NCBI GenBank assembly: GCA_030150425.1
Contig: JASLFY010000151.1
Coordinates: 1 to 12,881 of the forward strand
Direction: 5' to 3'
DNA: 12,881 nucleotides
Source of the DNA: Yimella sp.
GTDB taxonomy: Bacteria > Actinomycetota > Actinomycetes > Actinomycetales > Dermatophilaceae
The position numbers and the translations under genes were made by a program. Position 1 is the stretch's first letter; every line of letters begins with the position of its first letter. Shown here piece by piece: positions 5,556-12,505 of the stretch. The notes under the pieces are model-generated. The model saw nothing but the letters and a program-made list of their open reading frames with translations, ran no database searches and had not been told where the DNA came from.

Positions 5556-7832
5556 GTGACCGACAGTGACCTGCCCGAGGAGACGGCAAGCCCCCGACCT
5601 GCGCGTTCGCGCTCGGGAAAGAGTGGGAAGGCCGGAAAGGGCCGCCGCAAGAAGCGCCCGATGTGGCTTCGCGTGCTGCTGGGCACCTTCCTCGGCTTCT
5701 TCACGATCTTCGTGCTCGGCGTGATCGCGCTGGTGATCATCTACATGCGCACCCAGATCCCGCAGCCCAACGCCAACGCCAACCGGCAGCTGTCGATCAT
5801 CTACTACAACGACGGCAAGACCGAGATGGACCGGTTCAACGCCGACCAGGGCAACCGTGAGGACGTCAAGCTCGCGCAGGTGCCGACCAAGGTCCAGTAC
5901 GAATTCCTGGCAGCCGAGGACCGCAACTTCTACACCAACAACGGTGTCAGCCCGACCGGCATCCTGCGTGCGCTGTGGACCAACCTCAAGGGTGGCGACA
6001 GCGCCCAGGGTGGTTCGACCATCACCCAGCAGTACGTCAAGAACTACTTCCTGTCGCAGGACAAGACGTACACCCGCAAGCTGAAGGAGGCGATGATCGC
6101 GATCAAGATCGATCACAAGTACTCCAAGCAGCAGATCCTCGAGGACTACCTCAACAACACCTACTTCGGACGCAACGCCTACGGCATCCAGGCGGCCGCG
6201 AAGGTCTACTTCAACAAGGACGTCTCGAAGCTGACCCCCAGCGAGGGCGCCTTCCTCGCCTCGGTCATCAACGCGCCGGGGCTCTACGACCCCGCCAACG
6301 GCACCAAGGCCGAGACCCGCGTACGCCAGCGCATGACGTACGTCCTGGACGGCATGGTCACCGAGGGGTGGATGACTCCGGCCGAGCGGGCGAAGCAGTA
6401 CTTCCCGACGGTGCAGCCGCGCAAGAAGAACCAGTACGCCTCCGGCCCGACCGGTTACATCACCGCGACCGTGCGCGCCGAGCTGAAGAGCAAGCTCAAG
6501 CTCAGCGACGAGGACATCGACCGCGGCGGTCTGCGGATCACCACCACGATCGACAAGAACGACCAGCAGGCCGCGGTGACCGCCGTCGAGAACGGCATGC
6601 CGTCCAGCGCGAAGGACCTGCACGCGGGCCTCGTCGCGCAGAAGCCCGACGGGTCGATCGTCGCGATGTACGGCGGCGCCGACTACCGCGCGAGCCAGTA
6701 CTCCTCGGCCAACCAGGCTGCGCTGCAGGGCGGTTCGAGCTTCAAGGTGTTCGGCACCACCGCCGCCCTGGAGAACGGCTACAACCTGAACAGCCGCTTC
6801 GACGGATCCAGCCCGATGACCGTGCCCGGCTACAGCAAGCCGATCAAGAACGACGCCGGCGAGCAGTTCGGCAGCATCACGATCGCGCAGGCGTTGAAGT
6901 ACTCCGTCAACACCGCGTTCGTCCGCCTGAACCTCGCGATGGGCCCGAACAAGACCAAGGACGCCGCCGTCCAGGTCGGCATCCCGTCGACCAGCCCCGG
7001 CCTGAACAACAACGGCACCAACGTGCTCGGTGAGGCGTCGGTGCGGGTCAGCGACATGGCGAACGCCTACAGCACCATCGCCAGCGGCGGGAAGAAGGCC
7101 GACCCGCACGTCATCGCGAAGGTGACCAGCGTGACGGGCGACTACAGCTACAAGGCCAAGGACTCCACCACCCAGGCCGTCGACCAGAAGGTCGCCAACG
7201 ACGTCGCGGTCGCGATGGAGGGTCCGGTGACCCAGGGCGGCACCGCCTACCGCGCGCTGCAGGACTTCACCCGTCCGGCCGGCGGCAAGACCGGCACCAC
7301 GAACGGCTACCGCAGCGCCTGGTTCACCGGGTTCACCCCGAACCAGCTGACCGCGAGTGTCGGCATGTACTCCGGTGACGGATCGGCGAACACCTCGCTG
7401 GCCGCGGAGGGGCAGAGCTTCTACGGCGGCACCGTCCCGGCGCTGATCTGGAAGAACTTCATGCAGTCCGCACTGCAGGGTCAGCCGGTGGCGCAGATGC
7501 CGAAGGCGAGCCAGACGCAGGTCACCCAGACGGTCGCCCCGCCGGTCACCACCACGCAGGCGCCGACGTCGACCACCACCAGCTCGACCTCGACCTCGTC
7601 GACCACCTCCACCTCGTCGTCGACCAGCACCTCCACCTCGTCGACCCCGACGACGACCTCGCAACCGCCGACGTCGACCTCGCAGGCGCCGACGACGACG
7701 AGCGCGCCCCCGACGCAGACGACCAACCCGACGGCGGGACAGACGACGCTCCCGCCGATCGGCAAGGGTGGCGGACCGGGCGCGTCGAATAGTCAACGGG
7801 GCAGTTCGACGGCGACCGTCGGCGCGGGCTGA
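5556..7832 (+). CDS. ponA: Bifunctional class A penicillin-binding protein (transglycosylase/transpeptidase)
   Basis: This protein polymerises lipid II glycan chains and cross-links stem peptides outside the cytoplasmic membrane. The 758-aa product has a basic cytoplasmic N-terminus (Arg/Lys-rich, 14-35) and one membrane helix (about 38-63). The GT51 transglycosylase domain carries EDRNFYTNNGV with catalytic E121, GGSTITQQ and a KIDHKYSKQQILEDYLNNTYFGRNAYGIQAA-type block. The transpeptidase domain has all three motifs: S394SFK (SxxK), S450VN (SxN) and K578TGT. A Thr/Ser/Pro tail of about 110 residues replaces any PASTA domain. GTG 5556 was chosen because it starts the basic N-terminus and has a -10 box at leaderless distance; GTG 5514 is less likely. 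It is the positional equivalent of M. tuberculosis PonA1 (Rv0050), followed as there by a GT87 gene. Confidence 0.95.
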   Translation: MTDSDLPEETASPRPARSRSGKSGKAGKGRRKKRPMWLRVLLGTFLGFFTIFVLGVIALVIIYMRTQIPQPNANANRQLSIIYYNDGKTEMDRFNADQGNREDVKLAQVPTKVQYEFLAAEDRNFYTNNGVSPTGILRALWTNLKGGDSAQGGSTITQQYVKNYFLSQDKTYTRKLKEAMIAIKIDHKYSKQQILEDYLNNTYFGRNAYGIQAAAKVYFNKDVSKLTPSEGAFLASVINAPGLYDPANGTKAETRVRQRMTYVLDGMVTEGWMTPAERAKQYFPTVQPRKKNQYASGPTGYITATVRAELKSKLKLSDEDIDRGGLRITTTIDKNDQQAAVTAVENGMPSSAKDLHAGLVAQKPDGSIVAMYGGADYRASQYSSANQAALQGGSSFKVFGTTAALENGYNLNSRFDGSSPMTVPGYSKPIKNDAGEQFGSITIAQALKYSVNTAFVRLNLAMGPNKTKDAAVQVGIPSTSPGLNNNGTNVLGEASVRVSDMANAYSTIASGGKKADPHVIAKVTSVTGDYSYKAKDSTTQAVDQKVANDVAVAMEGPVTQGGTAYRALQDFTRPAGGKTGTTNGYRSAWFTGFTPNQLTASVGMYSGDGSANTSLAAEGQSFYGGTVPALIWKNFMQSALQGQPVAQMPKASQTQVTQTVAPPVTTTQAPTSTTTSSTSTSSTTSTSSSTSTSTSSTPTTTSQPPTSTSQAPTTTSAPPTQTTNPTAGQTTLPPIGKGGGPGASNSQRGSSTATVGAG
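7515..7740 (+). repeat. Low-complexity Ser/Thr/Pro-coding tract at the PBP C-terminus
   Basis: The DNA is built of repeated ACC, ACG, TCG and CAG codons, with recurring blocks such as CCACCTCGTCG and CGACGTCGACC. It encodes a tail dominated by Ser, Thr and Pro with scattered Gln. Such extracellular tails are flexible wall-spanning linkers and common O-mannosylation targets. Slipped-strand length variation between strains is likely. Confidence 0.8.
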
Positions 7833-7841
7833 CCCGGCCCG

Positions 7842-7847
7842 TATTCT
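7842..7847 (+). promoter_or_regulatory. Candidate -10 box for the GT87 gene, leaderless
   Basis: TATTCT lies 7 nt before GTG 7855 and 9 nt after the PBP stop. No ribosome binding site is present, so the gene may have its own leaderless transcript in addition to read-through from the PBP gene. The -35 region (tcggcg) is poor. Confidence 0.45.
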
Positions 7848-7854
7848 GCGAACC

Positions 7855-9258
7855 GTGTCGAAGACCTTCCCGTCCCGTGATGAGCTTCGCCCGACCCGTG
7901 ATGAGCTTCGCCTGACCGTCCCGAGCCGCGGCGAGGACGTCGTCGGCTGGTCGACCGAGGTCATCGGCGGCCCGGTGGGCCGCTACGCCGCCGTCGGGCG
8001 GCAGGGGATGTCGTACGCCGTCGTGGTGCTCAGCTCGCTGGCGAGCGTCTTCGTCGCGTTGGGTGTGGTGCAGAAGGAGTACTGCGTCCGCAACGGGTGG
8101 GGCGCACCCGATTCGCTGTGGCGCGCCTGTTACTCCGACCTGCCGGTCGCGGCCGGTCAGACCGGTGGCCCGTGGTCGGCCGGCGGACCGGGCCAGTCGC
8201 AACCGGTGCTGACCGCCGTCCTGCACTGGGGGCTGCGGGTGATCCTGCCGACCGAGACCGGCGTCGCCGCCCAACGCACCTACTTCACCGCGGGCGCGAT
8301 CGTCATCGCGTTGCTGGTCGCGGCCACCGTGATCGCGACCGCCTCGATGCTGCGCGGCACCCCGTGGCTGGCCGCCCACGCGGCCCTCAGCCCGGTGCTG
8401 GTCACCGCCTCGCTCGTCTCCTTCGACATGTTCGGTGTGGCGCTCGCGACGATCGGTTTCGCGCTGTGGGTGCGGGGCCGCCCGCTGCCGGCCGGTCTGC
8501 TGCTCGGCCTCGCGGTGATGGCCCGCACGTATCCGTTGGTGTTGATCCTGGCGATCGCGCTGGTCGCGGTGCGCGACCGTCGTACGGCGGACCTGGGCCG
8601 GATGCTGCTCGGCGTCGTCGTGGCGTGCGCGGTCTGCCTCGGTGGGGCGTACGCCGCCGGTGGCGACCCGCTGCTGGTCTACCGCAACTGGAACGCGCAG
8701 GCGCCCGGCTTCGGCTCGCCGTGGCAGGTGATGGGGCTGCTGAAGATGCCCGTCTCGGCCCACACCGCCAGTGCGCTGGCGGTGATCGGCTGGGTGATCG
8801 CCTTGCTGGTCGGCGTCTACCTCACCCGCCGGCCGCGCCACCTCACGCCGCTGGCGCCGCTCGCGATGACGATGTTGGTCATCGTGATGTGCACCGGCAA
8901 GAGCTTCCCGGTGCAGCAGGCGGTCTGGTTGCTGCCGCTGCTGGCCCTGGTCGCGATGCGCTGGCGCGAACACCTCATCTGGGCCACCGTCGAGGTCGTC
9001 TACTTCGTGATGACGTGGATGTACGTCGCCGGTTCGTCCGACCCGAACAAGGGCCTGGCGCCGGAGGGCTATCTGATCTTCGCGCTGGTCCGACTCGTCG
9101 CCTGGGCGGCGATCGCCTGGATCGCGTGGGAGTCGGCCGAACAGCTGGAGGACTTCCGCGACCCGCAGGGCGCCGCCGCGGCCGAAGCGGAACTGGCCGG
9201 GCAGCTGGCCGAGAAGTTCTCCACAGACGATTCGGCGATTGTCCGCGGCCGGGCCTAG
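7855..9258 (+). CDS. GT87-family polytopic glycosyltransferase (Rv0051-type)
   Basis: The 467-aa product is an integral membrane protein with about ten hydrophobic segments from residue 52 on. Features of GT-C/GT87 (DUF2029) proteins are a charged segment after the first helix (VQKEYCVRNGW), an ARTYPLVLILAIALVAVRDRR helix, and a late CTGKSFPVQQAVWLLPLLAL segment. This family takes sugars, mostly mannose, from polyprenyl-phosphate donors at the outer membrane face; donor and acceptor here are unknown. The conserved part begins at TVPSRGEDVV (residue 21); before it lies a repeat-encoded stretch (see 7874-7915). GTG 7855 was chosen for its leaderless -10 box; an in-frame ATG at 7768 overlaps the PBP gene and is unlikely. 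A charged cytoplasmic C-terminus (EQLEDFRDPQG onward) ends the protein. It sits between the PBP and rpsF genes as in M. tuberculosis. Confidence 0.82.
   Translation: MSKTFPSRDELRPTRDELRLTVPSRGEDVVGWSTEVIGGPVGRYAAVGRQGMSYAVVVLSSLASVFVALGVVQKEYCVRNGWGAPDSLWRACYSDLPVAAGQTGGPWSAGGPGQSQPVLTAVLHWGLRVILPTETGVAAQRTYFTAGAIVIALLVAATVIATASMLRGTPWLAAHAALSPVLVTASLVSFDMFGVALATIGFALWVRGRPLPAGLLLGLAVMARTYPLVLILAIALVAVRDRRTADLGRMLLGVVVACAVCLGGAYAAGGDPLLVYRNWNAQAPGFGSPWQVMGLLKMPVSAHTASALAVIGWVIALLVGVYLTRRPRHLTPLAPLAMTMLVIVMCTGKSFPVQQAVWLLPLLALVAMRWREHLIWATVEVVYFVMTWMYVAGSSDPNKGLAPEGYLIFALVRLVAWAAIAWIAWESAEQLEDFRDPQGAAAAEAELAGQLAEKFSTDDSAIVRGRA
7874..7915 (+). repeat. 21-bp tandem duplication inside the GT87 coding sequence
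   Basis: Two adjacent copies of a 21-bp unit (7874-7894 and 7895-7915) beginning CCCGTGATGAGCTTCGCC differ at one base. In frame they encode RDELRPT and RDELRLT. The CCGTGATG opening matches that of the intergenic repeats at 528-674, although the rest differs. The unit precedes the conserved protein region, so it was tolerated in a variable N-terminus. Confidence 0.75.
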
Positions 9259-9301
9259 ACTTGGCCGGGTTGTGCGGTCACCGGACCGTTCGACAACCGC
9301 A

Positions 9302-9361
9302 GTAAACCTCCTGTCACGCCAGATCGGCGTGACCGCTCAAGACCGAAGGAGGCTGGTTTAC
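9302..9361 (+). promoter_or_regulatory. rpsF leader fold sequestering the Shine-Dalgarno site; probable S6:S18-binding element
   Basis: CCTCCT (9307-9312) is perfectly complementary to AGGAGG (9347-9352), the rpsF ribosome binding site. GTAAA (9302-9306) and TTTAC (9357-9361) extend this helix across a 4-nt bulge. Stacked directly on it is an 8-bp hairpin, GTCACGCC (9313-9320) with GGCGTGAC (9326-9333) and loop AGATC. A 13-nt 3' bulge (9334-9346) remains, with CCG at its 3' side (9343-9345) and another at the hairpin foot. rpsF leaders in many bacteria carry an S6:S18-binding motif with two helices and a CCG-containing bulge, so translational feedback is the expected role. Weak promoter candidates lie at 9256-9261 (TAGACT) and at 9261-9289 (TTGGCC, 17 nt, GACCGT). 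Confidence 0.65.
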
Positions 9362-9363
9362 AC

Positions 9364-9651
9364 ATGCGTCAGTACGAACTGATGATCATCCTCGACAGCG
9401 AGATTGACGAGCGCACCGTGGGCACCCAGCTCGACAAGATGCTCGCCGTTGTCACCAAGGACGGCGGCAAGCTCGACAACGTCGACATCTGGGGACGTCG
9501 TCGTCTTGCGTACGACATCAAGAAGCAGTCCGAGGGCATCTACGCCGTGGTCTCCATGACCGCCGAGTCGGCGACCGCCAAGGAGCTGGACCGTCAGCTG
9601 GGGCTCAACGAGTCCGTGCTGCGTACCAAGCTGCTGCGCAAGGACGCCTGA
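9364..9651 (+). CDS. rpsF: 30S ribosomal protein S6
   Basis: The 95-aa product has the S6 pattern: MRQYELMIILDSEIDERTV at the start, DIWGRRRLAYDIKKQSEGIYAVV in the middle, and LDRQLGLNESVLRTKLLRKDA at the end. S6 forms a heterodimer with S18 on the platform of the small subunit. The start follows a strong AAGGAGG at 9346-9352 with a long spacing of 11 nt. That site lies inside the leader helix described at 9302-9361, so access to it is probably regulated. It is first of four genes; ssb begins 35 nt downstream. Confidence 0.97.
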   Translation: MRQYELMIILDSEIDERTVGTQLDKMLAVVTKDGGKLDNVDIWGRRRLAYDIKKQSEGIYAVVSMTAESATAKELDRQLGLNESVLRTKLLRKDA

Positions 9652-9686
9652 GAAACACCCTCACCCGAATCGAGTTAGGACACACC

Positions 9687-10283
9687 ATGGCCGCTGGCGA
9701 CACCGTCATCACCGTTGTCGGAAACCTGACCCGCGATCCCGAGTTGCGGTTCACCCCGTCCGGGGCCGCTGTCGCCAACTTCACCGTGGCGTCGACCCCG
9801 CGCACGTTCGACCGTCAGGCGAACGAGTTCAAGGACGGCGAAACGCTGTTCATGGACTGCTCGGTCTGGCGCGAAGCGGCCGAGAACGTTGCTGAGTCGC
9901 TGACCCGGGGCTCCCGGGTCATCGTCACCGGTCGCCTGGTCTCGCGGTCCTGGGACACCAAGGAGGGCGAGAAGCGCTCCAAGATGGAGTTGCAGGTCGA
10001 CGAGGTCGGCCCGTCGTTGCGTTACGCCACCGCGAAGGTCAACAAGACCCAGCGCGGCGGAGGCGGCAACTTCGGCGGCGGCCAGCAGGGCGGCGGCAAC
10101 TTCGGTGGTGGCGGCAACTTCGGTGGCCAGCAGGGCGGCGGCTTCGGCGGCTCCCCGCAGGGCGGCAACGCCGGCCAGCAGGAGGACCCGTGGGCGACCG
10201 GAGGCAACTCCGGTCAGCAGTCCGGCGGTCAGCAGGGCGGCGGCTGGAACTCCGGCCCGTCCTACGACGAGCCCCCGTTCTGA
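9687..10283 (+). CDS. ssb: Single-stranded DNA-binding protein
   Basis: SSB coats single-stranded DNA in replication, recombination and repair and recruits partners through its C-terminal tip. The 198-aa product has an N-terminal OB fold (about 1-115): GDTVITVVGNLTRDPELRFTPSGAAVANFTVAS, then FMDCSVWREAAENVAESLTRGSRVIVTGRL and the WDTKEGEKRSKMELQVDEVGPSLRYA strands. A Gly/Gln/Asn-rich disordered linker follows with repeated NFGGG and QQGGG units, and the protein ends in an acidic tip, YDEPPF. The ATG at 9687 has a modest AGGA at 9677-9680. Its position between rpsF and rpsR is the classic bacterial arrangement, linking DNA and translation supply. Confidence 0.97.
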   Translation: MAAGDTVITVVGNLTRDPELRFTPSGAAVANFTVASTPRTFDRQANEFKDGETLFMDCSVWREAAENVAESLTRGSRVIVTGRLVSRSWDTKEGEKRSKMELQVDEVGPSLRYATAKVNKTQRGGGGNFGGGQQGGGNFGGGGNFGGQQGGGFGGSPQGGNAGQQEDPWATGGNSGQQSGGQQGGGWNSGPSYDEPPF

Positions 10284-10301
10284 TCCGACCCGATTCGCAT
10301 C

Positions 10302-10326
10302 GCGGAGCCGAGTGACCTCGGCCCGC
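10302..10326 (+). other. Intercistronic hairpin 1, between ssb and rpsR
   Basis: GCCGAG (10307-10312) pairs with CTCGGC (10317-10322) around loop TGAC. The stem continues, after one bulged A, as GCGG (10302-10305) with CCGC (10323-10326), giving 10 bp in all. It starts 19 nt after the ssb stop. No T run follows, so a partial terminator, processing site or stability element is possible. Confidence 0.55.
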
Positions 10327-10345
10327 AACCCATCAGTAGAACCAT

Positions 10346-10361
10346 CCCGAGCTAGCTCGGG
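10346..10361 (+). other. Intercistronic hairpin 2, perfect 16-bp palindrome before rpsR
   Basis: CCCGAGCT is followed directly by its reverse complement AGCTCGGG. As RNA it would form a short stem with a 4-nt loop about 10 nt upstream of the rpsR ribosome binding region (10371-10381). As DNA the symmetry could also be a protein site. A GCTTTCCC stretch follows, too weak for an intrinsic terminator. Confidence 0.55.
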
Positions 10362-10390
10362 CTTTCCCGAAGGAAGAGGAGAGCACCACG

Positions 10391-10627
10391 ATGGCCAAGC
10401 CCGTTGTGCGCAAGCCCAAGAAGAAGGCCAACCCGCTGAAGGCGGCGAAGGTCGAGAACATCGACTACAAGGACGTTGCGCTGCTGCGCAAGTTCATCAG
10501 CGACCGTGGCAAGATCCGCGCCCGCCGCGTCACCGGTGTCTCCGTGCAGGAGCAGCGTCTGATCGCGAACGCCGTGAAGAACGCCCGCGAGATGGCGTTG
10601 CTGCCGTACTCGTCGTCCGCACGCTGA
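10391..10627 (+). CDS. rpsR: 30S ribosomal protein S18, cysteine-free (zinc-independent) form
   Basis: The 78-aa product ends in the strongly conserved IDYKDVALLRKFISDRGKIRARRVTGVSVQEQR block and REMALLPYSSSAR tail. S18 pairs with S6 on the 30S platform. The N-terminal part that carries a CxxC zinc motif in C+ forms here reads KKKANPLKAAKVENIDYKD, with no cysteine anywhere in the protein. It is therefore a C- type S18 encoded in the main ssb operon, which fits several Micrococcales. The ribosome binding site is AGGAAGAGGAG (10371-10381). rplI begins 25 nt downstream. Confidence 0.97.
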   Translation: MAKPVVRKPKKKANPLKAAKVENIDYKDVALLRKFISDRGKIRARRVTGVSVQEQRLIANAVKNAREMALLPYSSSAR

Positions 10628-10652
10628 TCCACGGTCGAGGAGAAGAACAACG

Positions 10653-11102
10653 ATGAAGATCATTCTCACCCACGAGGTGCACGGTCTCGGTTCCGCCGGT
10701 GACGTCGCCGACGTGAAGGACGGCTACGCCCGCAACTACCTGTTCCCGCGTGGCCTGGCCACCGCGTGGACCAAGGGTGGCCAGAAGCAGGTCGACTCGA
10801 TCACCAAGGCGCGGGAGACCCGCGCGGTGAAGTCCCTGGACGACGCCAAGTCGCTCAAGGGCCAGCTCGAGGCGACCAAGGTCAACCTGCAGGCGCGCGC
10901 CGGCCAGTCCGGTCGCCTGTTCGGTGCGGTCACCACCGCCGAGATCGCCGACGCGGTCAAGGCTGCCGGTGTCGGCACGATCGACCGCCGCACCGTCCAG
11001 GTCGCGCAGCCGATCCGCGCCCTCGGCGACCACGAGGTCCAGGTTCGCCTGCACCCCGAGGTCTCCGCGACGCTCAAGCTGAACGTCGTCGCCGCGAAGT
11101 GA
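10653..11102 (+). CDS. rplI: 50S ribosomal protein L9
   Basis: The 149-aa product has the L9 N-domain signature MKIILTHEVHGLGSAGDVADVKDGYARNYLFPRGLA, a long connecting helix (about 40-75) and the C-domain with GRLFGAVTTAEIADAVK and the HEVQVRLHPEVSATLKLNVV ending. L9 sits at the base of the L1 stalk and helps hold the reading frame. GAGGAG at 10637-10642 precedes the ATG. It is the last gene of the operon, followed 14 nt later by a strong terminator. Confidence 0.97.
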   Translation: MKIILTHEVHGLGSAGDVADVKDGYARNYLFPRGLATAWTKGGQKQVDSITKARETRAVKSLDDAKSLKGQLEATKVNLQARAGQSGRLFGAVTTAEIADAVKAAGVGTIDRRTVQVAQPIRALGDHEVQVRLHPEVSATLKLNVVAAK

Positions 11103-11116
11103 TCTCGTAGCAAGCG

Positions 11117-11159
11117 AGAACAGTGCCCCGTGGCTCCGGCCACGGGGCACTGTTCTTTT
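11117..11159 (+). terminator. Strong intrinsic terminator after rplI
   Basis: A perfect 17-bp stem (11118-11134 with 11139-11155), plus one further A-T pair at the base, closes on a TCCG tetraloop. It is followed by TTTT at 11156-11159. This ends the rpsF-ssb-rpsR-rplI transcript and also lies just beyond the stop of the convergent MATE gene at 11167, so it may serve both. Confidence 0.93.
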
Positions 11160-11166
11160 CCCGGGC

Positions 11167-12492
11167 TCAGACGCCGGTCCGCAGCCAGCCGTCGCTGCGG
11201 CTGCGCCAGTGCAGTCCGATCAGCCGGGCGGCCATGAACCACCCGAGGGCGGCCCACAGCAGCCCGAGGGCGATCGGGGCGCTCTCGATACGTTGCGCGT
11301 GCAGCAGGACCAGCAGGGGCGCGTACGCGGCGAGGGCGGCCAGCTGCAGCCAGGCAAGCACCACGTTGTCCCCGGCGCCCATCAGGACGCCGTCGAGCAC
11401 GAACACCGCCCCGCAGATCGGCTGGGTGACCGCCAGCACCAGCAGAGCGACGGTGAGACTGCGGCGTACGTCGTGGTCGCTGGTGAACAGGATCGGTGCC
11501 AACCACGCCAGGGTGGCGGTGATCACGCCGAGCACGGCACCGGCGGCCCAGCCCCAGCGCAGCATCGCGCCGGTCGCCGCACGCGTCTCCGCGGCCCGTC
11601 CGGCGCCGAGGTCGGTGCCGATCAGGGCCTGCGCCGCGATGGCGAGCGCGTCGAGCGCGAACGCGAGCAGGTTGAACACGTTCATCGCGACCTGGTGGGC
11701 GGCCAGCGGCACGTCGCCGAAGCCGGCTGCGACCCACGTGGTCAGCAGGAAGCCGGCCCGCAGGGCGAGGGTGCGGACGAGCAACGGTGCGCCGTGTTGC
11801 GCGGCACCGAGCACCGCGAGCGGGTGGAAGCGCAGTCGGGCCCGCTCGCGCCGGGCACGGCTTACGACGACCGCGGCGAAGGTGAGTGCTGTGGCGGTCT
11901 GCGCGATGACCGTGCCGACGGCGGACCCGCGCAGCCCCAGACCCGCGGGATAGACCAGGAGGTAGTTGAGCAGCGCGTTGGCGCTGAACCCGGCGGTGGC
12001 GACGACCAGCGGCGTACGGGTGTCCTGGAAGCCGCGCAGCACGCCGGTGGCGGCCGACACCAGTAATAAGGAAGGAACGCCGGCCGCGCCGATGCGTACG
12101 TAGTCGGCGGCGGGCTCAACCAATGTCCCGGTGGCGCCGAGGAGGCGGACCAGGGGGCGGGCGCCGAGGGCGACGCCGGCGGCGACCGGGACCCCGATGA
12201 CGAGCGCCAGCCAGAGGCCGTCGACGCCGGCCGACAGCGCCTCGGTGGTTCGACCGGCGCCGATCCGGCGGGCGACTAATGACGTGGTGGCGTAGGCCAG
12301 GAAGATGAAGACGCCGGCCGCGGTGAGCAGCACCGAGGAGGCGATGCCGACCGAGGCGAGCTGGGTGGTGCCGAGGTGGCCGACGATCGCGCTGTCGGTG
12401 AGCAGGAAGAGCGGTTCGGCGACCAGGGTGAGGAAGGCGGGGAACGCGAGGGCGAGGATGCGACGGGAGTCGACGCTCGCCCGGGGTGCCAT
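11167..12492 (-). CDS. MATE/DinF-family efflux transporter
   Basis: The 441-aa inner-membrane protein has about twelve hydrophobic helices in two pseudo-symmetric halves. The start region DSRRILALAFPAFLTLVAEPLFLLTDSAIVGHLG and the LAYATTSLVARRIGAGR loop are typical of the DinF branch of MATE antiporters. VLRGFQDTRTPLVVATAGFSANALLNYLLVY marks the end of the first half, and LAAHQVAMNVFNLLAFALDALAIAAQALIG repeats the pattern in the second. These proteins expel cationic compounds in exchange for Na+ or H+; the substrate is not predictable. ATG 12492 was chosen over an upstream in-frame start at 12687 because it begins right before the conserved first helix and has TAGGGT at leaderless distance. 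A MATE gene after rplI is common in related actinomycetes (memory). Confidence 0.9.
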   Translation of the reverse strand: MAPRASVDSRRILALAFPAFLTLVAEPLFLLTDSAIVGHLGTTQLASVGIASSVLLTAAGVFIFLAYATTSLVARRIGAGRTTEALSAGVDGLWLALVIGVPVAAGVALGARPLVRLLGATGTLVEPAADYVRIGAAGVPSLLLVSAATGVLRGFQDTRTPLVVATAGFSANALLNYLLVYPAGLGLRGSAVGTVIAQTATALTFAAVVVSRARRERARLRFHPLAVLGAAQHGAPLLVRTLALRAGFLLTTWVAAGFGDVPLAAHQVAMNVFNLLAFALDALAIAAQALIGTDLGAGRAAETRAATGAMLRWGWAAGAVLGVITATLAWLAPILFTSDHDVRRSLTVALLVLAVTQPICGAVFVLDGVLMGAGDNVVLAWLQLAALAAYAPLLVLLHAQRIESAPIALGLLWAALGWFMAARLIGLHWRSRSDGWLRTGV

Positions 12493-12499
12493 GGCGACC

Positions 12500-12505
12500 A
12501 CCCTA
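12500..12505 (-). promoter_or_regulatory. Candidate -10 box for the MATE gene, leaderless
   Basis: The minus strand reads TAGGGT, with exactly 7 nt to the ATG at 12492 and no ribosome binding site between. This matches the TANNNT-N6/7-start pattern seen at three other genes in the window. No convincing -35 is visible. Confidence 0.45.

Noticed and set aside
5478..7964. 828-residue open frame antisense to the PBP gene
   Set aside because: It is an Arg/Val/Asp-rich mirror of high-GC coding DNA; the plus strand has intact PBP catalytic motifs over the same bases.
10346..10361. Intrinsic terminator ending the ssb transcript
   Set aside because: Only three T residues follow, not in a run, and rpsR-rplI appear to need read-through; kept as a hairpin of unknown effect.
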